Shown here one piece after another: positions 57,373 through 64,000 of a stretch of DNA of 64,000 bases; the stretch's first letter is position 1; every line of letters starts with the position of its first letter. Both the position numbers and the translations under genes were made by a program. The notes below the pieces were generated by a model. That model did no database searches. It was not told where the DNA came from and saw only the letters and a program-made list of their open reading frames with translations. The DNA is from Sipunculus nudus (taxonomy: Eukaryota; Annelida; Sipuncula; Golfingiida; Sipunculidae), in assembly GCA_026874595.1 (NCBI GenBank), contig CM049316.1, positions 56,677,676 through 56,741,675 on the forward strand, written 5' to 3'.

Positions 57373-60300
57373 CTACATATATCTCGGTAGGATAAGAACA
57401 CAACAGGCTCTTCCATAGATCCGCGTGGGAAATCTTGTCACCACGGCAGTGGAGTCTGACTGTGGATCATACTCCTGTATGAGATCAGAGAAATAGTGTT
57501 CCCCATTTATCCCACCAATTATGTAAATTTTGTCTCTCAGAACTGTGGCTCCTGCCTCGCGAATGTTGAAGGTTGATGAACAGAATGTCCAACATTTTGT
57601 ACTGGGATTAAATACTTCCACTGCGATTGTTGGCACGGGAAACCCATACGCATCCTCTGTATTGCCACCAATGACGTAGATTTTATTTTTCACACATAAC
57701 ATCACGTGATTGCTTCTGGCGTTTAACATTGACGGTTCTTCATGCCATGCTTTTTTAACTGGGTCATACGATGTCATTTGCCTGCTGTCCCCGTTGAACT
57801 TTTGACCTCCTGATATGTAAATGATATTTTCACATGCTACACCTGCATGGCCACAAACAGTGCAGCTCAGACTCGTTTGGAGGTCCCATTCATTTTTCTC
57901 AATGGTGAAACATTCAACAGAACTCATGACTATATTTTCATCCTGACCAGCTATTGCATAGAGTTTGTTGCCAAGTGCAACCAATGAAAAGTCTTTCCTT
58001 GCCTCGTTCATAGAGGCCAACTCAAACCATGTGTCAAATCGTGGGTCATACCTAAAGCAGCGAGCTGTTGCAATTTCGTTGTTCTCATTGCTGTCATATT
58101 TACCTCCACATGCATACATAAAATTGTCCACTACGCTCACACATGGGTTGTACATTGGCATTGTGGCATCTTTTAAGAAAGCATGTCGATCTTCCTCAAT
58201 TTCATAACTTTCCAAGTTCACAGCATGACACAACATAAGACATTGTCGATCTGAACGCACTTGGGTTCTTTTCGTCTGCAATAAAGGCTGCTTGCTCACA
58301 ACAATGTGATAGTCTTTGGCTTGAGCCAAAAGCTCACTACATTCTTTGTCTTTCTTCATAACTTCAACTCGGCTCACTTTCTCAACAAGTTCTTCACCAC
58401 TGAGTAGGGGAAGTCGGATTCTGCTCATGAGGGATGCTGTGTATTTTTCCCTATTTGCATGATCATGGTTTATCCACTGAAGAACATACTCAAACAGCAA
58501 GTATTCTGAACTTATCGTTAGCTTGTTCTCACTCAGTAATATTTCAAGTTGGGTGTGGCTGAGTTTGAAATAATGTTCATCTTCACATAATTTGTCAAAA
58601 TTTTTCATGATGAAGTTTCTTGCCTTTTCTTGAGCTCTGGTAAGACTGAACAGCTCACTCAAGTTCAGGAAGTCAATGCAGTTATCATGTGTGATGGCTA
58701 AATCCATGTACTGACAACACAGCTCCACCGCCTCATTCACCTGAAATAAAAATGTAGCAAGTATAAATGTAAGAATACACAGAGAATAAACACTGACTGT
58801 ATTATATATGAAGGCAATAATGCATGGTATTTTAGTTTATTTAAATGCATCCTGGCACTGATTGTGCCTTTAATATTTTGACTTCCTAACTGTTACTAAA
58901 ACACTGTCACCAAATGACCAATGAAGCTCATAGAAATATCAGTTTTATCTATGTTTTTCAATTCTTCTATATCTTCTTTTGTGAAAGATACACCTTGAAG
59001 AATGAACTAACTTTGTACATCTGTCAGGAACTGAGACTGATACTGGTTTCTGGATAAGAACCTTGGTACTAAGAAAAATAGGTTTTCACTATTCAAGCAA
59101 ACAGGTACCAGTAGCTGAAAAAGTTTTTCACATAATCAGTCAATGCAGTTGAATTTTCCCTTGCTGTTTCTATTTCTCTGAAGTCTGAGCCTTGGGCTGA
59201 GATTATGGGCATGATGTCATTGATATTTTTGGGGTGAAAAAGAAGGAAAATACTTTTGATTCCCAATTTATAAATGTTTCAATGACTACAAATAAATACA
59301 AATGCAATACGCTCAAACATGTCTTCAGTCCATGAACTTATTCACATGTTTATACATGAGATGTCTTCTACATGTAACATACCTTAGACATGGTGCAACA
59401 TACCCTTGGATAAGGTGTAATGATTTGTAGATGTGGAGAATTATTTTAAAATTTGCATGATGTAAACTACCTGTGGAGTGTTGAGTAACTGACCTATACA
59501 TGTAACATGAATGAAGACATAACAACGTACCAGTAGATGATATTTAACATACCTGTAGATGCGATGCTGCTGCTAGAATCTCTTCCAAATTATCCAGACA
59601 CAGTTCCAGCAGCCCTGTGTAAGCGAAGTGGACTACAGCCTGCAGCCCACGAGCAGTGACACCCTGTAACACCACCCCACTCTCCTGACTCTCACGCATA
59701 CTGATACTCAGCATGGCCTGGAAGTAGTCACTGCATGACACCATCACACACTTGTGTACCTAGAGAGAAAATACATAAATTATCACTATCTAAAATGTAT
59801 CATGGTGTGCAGTTTGTAAGTGCCAGTAAATACCAATTTACAGGTGAACTACTTGCAACAGCATTTATATGCTTCTTTAGTAATATAAATGCGCTAACCA
59901 TTCGCAGACATAAAAAGATCCAGCCATTGGCTTAGAAACAAGAAAGTGTTTAAAATTGCATGTAATTGGGGCCTAAACATAAAAAAGTTTAAAATCCATT
60001 GTAGGGGTATAACCAATCCCATAACCCTACCCCTGAATCATTTACCTTTAAGTGTACTATACAATATTGCTTGTGTTAATACTTTATGATCTTCACATAT
60101 TTAATGTGGTAAAACCTACAGAATAAACATAAAATATACCTGTCATATAAATGTCTTCATACTTACGGATAATAAAGTAACTAAATCGTGATAACAATTA
60201 CACATTAGGTATTTACTGTGGCTTAGACTACTCATGAAAGATTAAATGTTTGTGGTAACTTTGGGTTTTTCAAAACACTCAGCAAAGAGAATGGCTGGAG

Positions 60301-61235
60301 AGGTAAATATATCAATAGAACAAACAAAATTACAGAGTTGGTCATTCAGATCAAAATACCTCAAATTTAAGAAAGGAATTTTCTTATTAAGACAGAATTT
60401 ACTTTCAGTTAATGGATAATTTCAGAACTTGGTATTGGTGCCCTCTTACAGGTTATTATCAGATTCCTCATCCAGCATGTTAGCTAGGAATGTACTGTTG
60501 CCAGTAACAATGAGCCAGGCTTAATGAATATACCCTATCAGCTGTATAAGTAACAATTTAATAAATTATGTTGAACAAGCTTGGATAACAACATACAGTT
60601 ATCATCTGTATTTCCAAGCTGATGTTTAAATGATCATACTTTTAGAACCTCAAGCTCCAACCTAGATCTTTCTGAGAGCTGACATTAACATAAATTGAGA
60701 GTTCATGGCCTTTAATGTTATGATTTGCTCCTTGCTTATTGACAGGAATGTTGAAGAAGGAAATAAAAACATTGCTCCCTACAAATGTGTATTAATAACA
60801 AGGCATATAGGCCTAATGCAAACCTGTGCAATGGAATAAACATCAGGTATAATGCTTCTATGCTGGACCATTACTTTTCAAGTACAAGTGTGAACATATA
60901 TATATATATGTAAAATGCAAGTCTTGCAATTTTTTTAGATAGTATGGGTAAATGTACGGACGATGCTACACCATCGCATAAGATCACAGGTCCGCTAAAA
61001 ATTCAGATACCTGTGCTTAAGCAAGTTGAGGTAAAATTCTTACAGAAATGATTGTTGCCTATACCTTTAGGGTCATACTTTCTGCTGTGACAGTGTAATC
61101 ACACAGAGAACCTTCCTTGCGCAGCATGTTCAGCCCCTGCAGGATTTTGCTGCTGTAGTTAGAGGATGCCAATGTCATCACAATCCTGGTGATCTCTGGC
61201 TCCAGCACCATCTGAATCTTCTTGGGCGAGGCCAT
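57373..61235 (-). CDS. BTB-BACK-Kelch protein, KLHL family
   Basis: Likely a substrate adaptor for CUL3 RING E3 ubiquitin ligases, by family. Coding exons: 61235..61065 (57 codons), 59759..59553 (69), 58740..57373 (455 plus stop). All junctions are phase 0 with GT/AG; total 581 residues. The ATG context CAAGATGG is good. A BTB domain spans about 35-130 and is split by intron 1 inside the CDYTVTAESMTLK/VHKCVMVSCSDYFQAML motif; MRESQESGVVL and GLQAVVHFAYTG follow. BACK covers about 131-246 (NFIMKNFDKL, LLFEYVLQWINHD, RIRLPLLS). Kelch blades carry glycine pairs at 338-339, 437-438, 484-485 and 535-536, and a variant Ala-Gly at 390-391, giving five visible blades; a sixth may be degenerate. The linker QPLLQTKRTQVRSD resembles the KLHL9/13/15/26/36 group, but I cannot assign one orthologue. 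Confidence 0.93.
60952..61004 (-). repeat. Head-only relic of the GTCGTCCGTCGT repeat family
   Basis: On the minus strand TTTTTAGCGGACCTGTGATC then GATGGTGTAGCATCGTCCGT, matching the head at 42822. It lies in KLHL intron 1, about 60 bp from the first coding exon's donor. Confidence 0.65.
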
Positions 61236-64000
61236 CTTGAAATGGCTAAAATATGTACAAAATCAGTATAAGTACCAGGTTTTATTCTGATAATTATATA
61301 GTAAGTACTTAATCTTCTGCTCTGTACTTTTTTTCAGTCTAGTCAGTTGGTTCTAGGATTGAGCTGTCTTTACAACAAGGTGCAAAACTAATATATACAA
61401 TACACACATGTATACAAACATATGCGTATGTATAGAGTAAGACACTGGTGAGTAAAAGTCATACATCAGAACAACTGATTACATATCTGAGGTTCAATAG
61501 CACTAGACTTATTATCTAGACATAACTTATATTTTAAAATATATATCTTATGAGATTGTTTAACTCATATTTCATTGCAACCAAGTCCTCTGATACAATA
61601 ACATATGAATACACCTTTTTGCAAATGTCTACCTTGCCAGTCAGTGAAGAAAAAAAAAGCTTTTCATGCTGCCTTTATAATAAGACTGAGGCAACAAATA
61701 AAACATGACTAGGAGGTAATGTTGGTTAACTGACGTTAAGTACTGATATATACTAATACATACTGGTACACTGATATATCAACCTAGTTCTACATCAGAT
61801 AATATTCATTATGGATACTATATGGACACCGGTACCCCACCATCATCTAACTGTCGATACAGTAAAGAGTTTAATTAAATCAGTCTGCAGCACTAATGTT
61901 TATCCACATTAAACTGCCCCATAACTGTATTCAATGAAATAGGACTAATTAGTAACAAATAACAAGTAATTGGAATAGTGTTAATTAATTATACTAAAAC
62001 ATAATGGTGTCACTTGATATACGGTCAATCTTTACCTTAACATCCATTTTTAAGAGTGCTCAGGGTCCCTTTGTATTTATCTTATAAAACATGCAGAAAT
62101 GGTTAATTCATATTTAATACATGCAGTTAAATTATACCCATTTATAGTAATTCCTAGAGTTGAGGCTATATAAAGTTATAAATATAACTTTTATTTATTT
62201 TACATTTATCTACCCATTTTTATGTATATCAACTTATAAGAGCCTAAAGGTCAAGAAAAGAAAAACATTGCATATTCTTAGATGATTCATTATATATTAT
62301 GAAATATTAAAAAATATGACACTATTATGGTTTGTGGACATGTGTAAATTACAGAAAAGACCTGATAGGCAACAGAGCAACTTCCTGCACTGCATATATA
62401 CAGATACCTAACATGACATGTTTAAAGACTTACCTACTGCAACCTAAGTCCTTTAGGCAAAGATTCATGTTACCACTACAGGTAGATGAAAGCCAGTATA
62501 ATGCCAGGAAATAACTGAGAAATGTCCAGCACAACATGCATAGAACATCAACCATGAAACATGTTCAGACATGCCCACGGATTCATTAGACTTAAGAAGA
62601 CTGGCCATTTGTAACCACAAGAGGTTCATAATTATCAGTTATCCACACTAGCAGTTTACTTGCATTAAGGATACTGCCAAATGACAATATGATTCTGTAT
62701 TTGATCATAATGTACAACACCAACACAAAACACTCATGGTTTTATGATGGCCTGACAGATCAGTCATCATGAATATGCATCATTCAGGATCTGGATGTAA
62801 AGCATCTTGCCTGACACACAGGTTCTGTCAGGACCACTCATTAACTGGACAACCTAGTCTGAGATAAAAGCAAGCATCACTAATTAATCATTGTGCAATA
62901 CTGCCTTATTTGATCCTTCCTAGTGCTGACATTAAGATGTTCATAAACTCTAACATCAAATCAGTTCATATACTTACAAGAACATCAAATCAGGTATGTG
63001 TAAGGTATACTGCTTTGATCTTGATTTTCTAAAAAAGATCAACCACTGGTATCCTGGTTATAAAATTTACAGTGTCATATAGTTTAAAACCCTGTACCAG
63101 ACAAAACTGTATCATAGATAGACTCCTTACACATCTTAGGCTGCACAGCATTATACTTCTATAGTATAGTACAGTATTTAAAAATCTTTGTCTGAATCCA
63201 AGTCAAGACCACTTGTATGAAGTGTATCATCAGTGAATTATCATGTTTGTTGTCATGTCAGGAACACCTGTAGGTTGGTCTGATTATTCAGTTTTGAGAC
63301 TTTCGACTGTTCGAGACCTAACAGGATCAAGCCGAAATCATTGTAAAACAGTGACTGGGATTGTAGGGAGCTCAGGGATCTGCTTTATTATTTTCTACCT
63401 CAATTAAATTCAAGGTTGAAGCCTGGGATAAACTTTATGATTTGAACATAAATATATTTGTAAATTGAGCTAGACAAAATATTCCTGAGATAAACCATAT
63501 TATTTAAAATAAACAAAGAGTATTCATAAATTAAGCAAGAATAAATATTTACGCTTTCTGAAAAAAATTGTATGACCCCTATTATGCAAAATTTTGAACT
63601 TTTTATATTACAGGAAAAATTATATTTTAATTGTTCACTATAACATTCCTCCATACCATTAATACTTTTGCTTATATAAAATGTACTATTATTAGTATTA
63701 ATGAAAATTAAAATAAGCGTAAAATGATGATTAAACTGTGAGTATGAAGATTTTTTTACAAGGATTAATATTATCAGGAATGCAAATCAGGAATAACATT
63801 TTTATAAGCAACACAAGTATAAACATACTTAATTTTTCACACCCCGCTGTTTCAGGATGGGGTTTAGCAATGCAACCTGAACGCACAAAATCAGGTTACC
63901 AGATTGCCCAATAAGCTCAACAGGTGCATCTGCATTTTTATAAAGTAAATTTGCATTATTCTTGGTAATAATGACTAACAGGACTAGCGACCTAAAACTG
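61236..64000. other. Upstream part of the KLHL gene, no further exons identified
   Basis: A possible acceptor (ATATTTTAG) 14 bases before the KLHL start codon suggests a non-coding exon further upstream on the minus strand, but I could not locate it. The remainder is AT-rich; frames such as 63400..63654 (minus) have no recognisable product. Confidence 0.5.

Noticed and set aside
57965..58207. Plus-strand frame inside the KLHL exon
   Set aside because: It is an antisense shadow of the kelch coding sequence.

Overview
This is animal nuclear DNA. It is AT-rich, its genes are split into many GT..AG introns, and it is dense in microsatellites, tRNA-derived SINEs, short inverted-repeat transposons and satellite-carrying dispersed repeats. 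Repeat heads such as ACAAGTGGCCCATGGGCC followed by GCTCAGCTGA, GGAC-rich tails and GTCGTCCGTCGT heads are the kind I associate with bivalve molluscs. Bivalve is an inference; I cannot name a genus.

Three protein-coding genes can be reconstructed exon by exon. (1) DUS2, tRNA-dihydrouridine(20) synthase, lies on the minus strand. Ten coding exons run from 10427 down to 928, and the C-terminal exons lie off the left edge. (2) SACM1L (SAC1 phosphoinositide phosphatase) lies on the plus strand, 19384..47560. It has 18 exon positions and predicts 590 residues, from the start codon to a C-terminal KxKxx ER-retrieval signal. (3) A BTB-BACK-Kelch (KLHL family) gene lies on the minus strand, 61235..57373, with three coding exons and 581 residues. 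DUS2 and SACM1L are head to head about 8 kb apart. SACM1L and the KLHL gene converge.

The most interesting feature is in SACM1L. Two homologous 94-bp exons, 35863..35956 and 37864..37957, encode alternative versions of residues 461-492 (21 of 32 identical). Both start in phase 2 and end in phase 0. Using both, or neither, shifts the frame, so exactly one must be chosen. This is the signature of mutually exclusive splicing in a lipid phosphatase.

The 11.3-19.2 kb gap holds a decayed Ty3/gypsy-type LTR retrotransposon (12932..about 17640). It has a 650-bp 5' LTR, broken gag/protease/RT/RNase H and a surviving integrase tail, and it abuts a Tc1/mariner-like transposase fossil. I find no 3' LTR.

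Introns and spacers carry many repeats. TA-flanked pogo/Tigger-like elements include two that share one TA. Two TATAGTCC-ended elements lie back to back in SACM1L intron 1. Composite elements carry internal tandem arrays and 3' hairpins, and several unrelated arrays share the palindrome GGTGGCGCCACC. A composite element with a 276-bp higher-order array fills the last SACM1L intron and recurs in inverted orientation at 53.4-54.9 kb. In DUS2, the 5' splice site of the catalytic exon is present four times in tandem.
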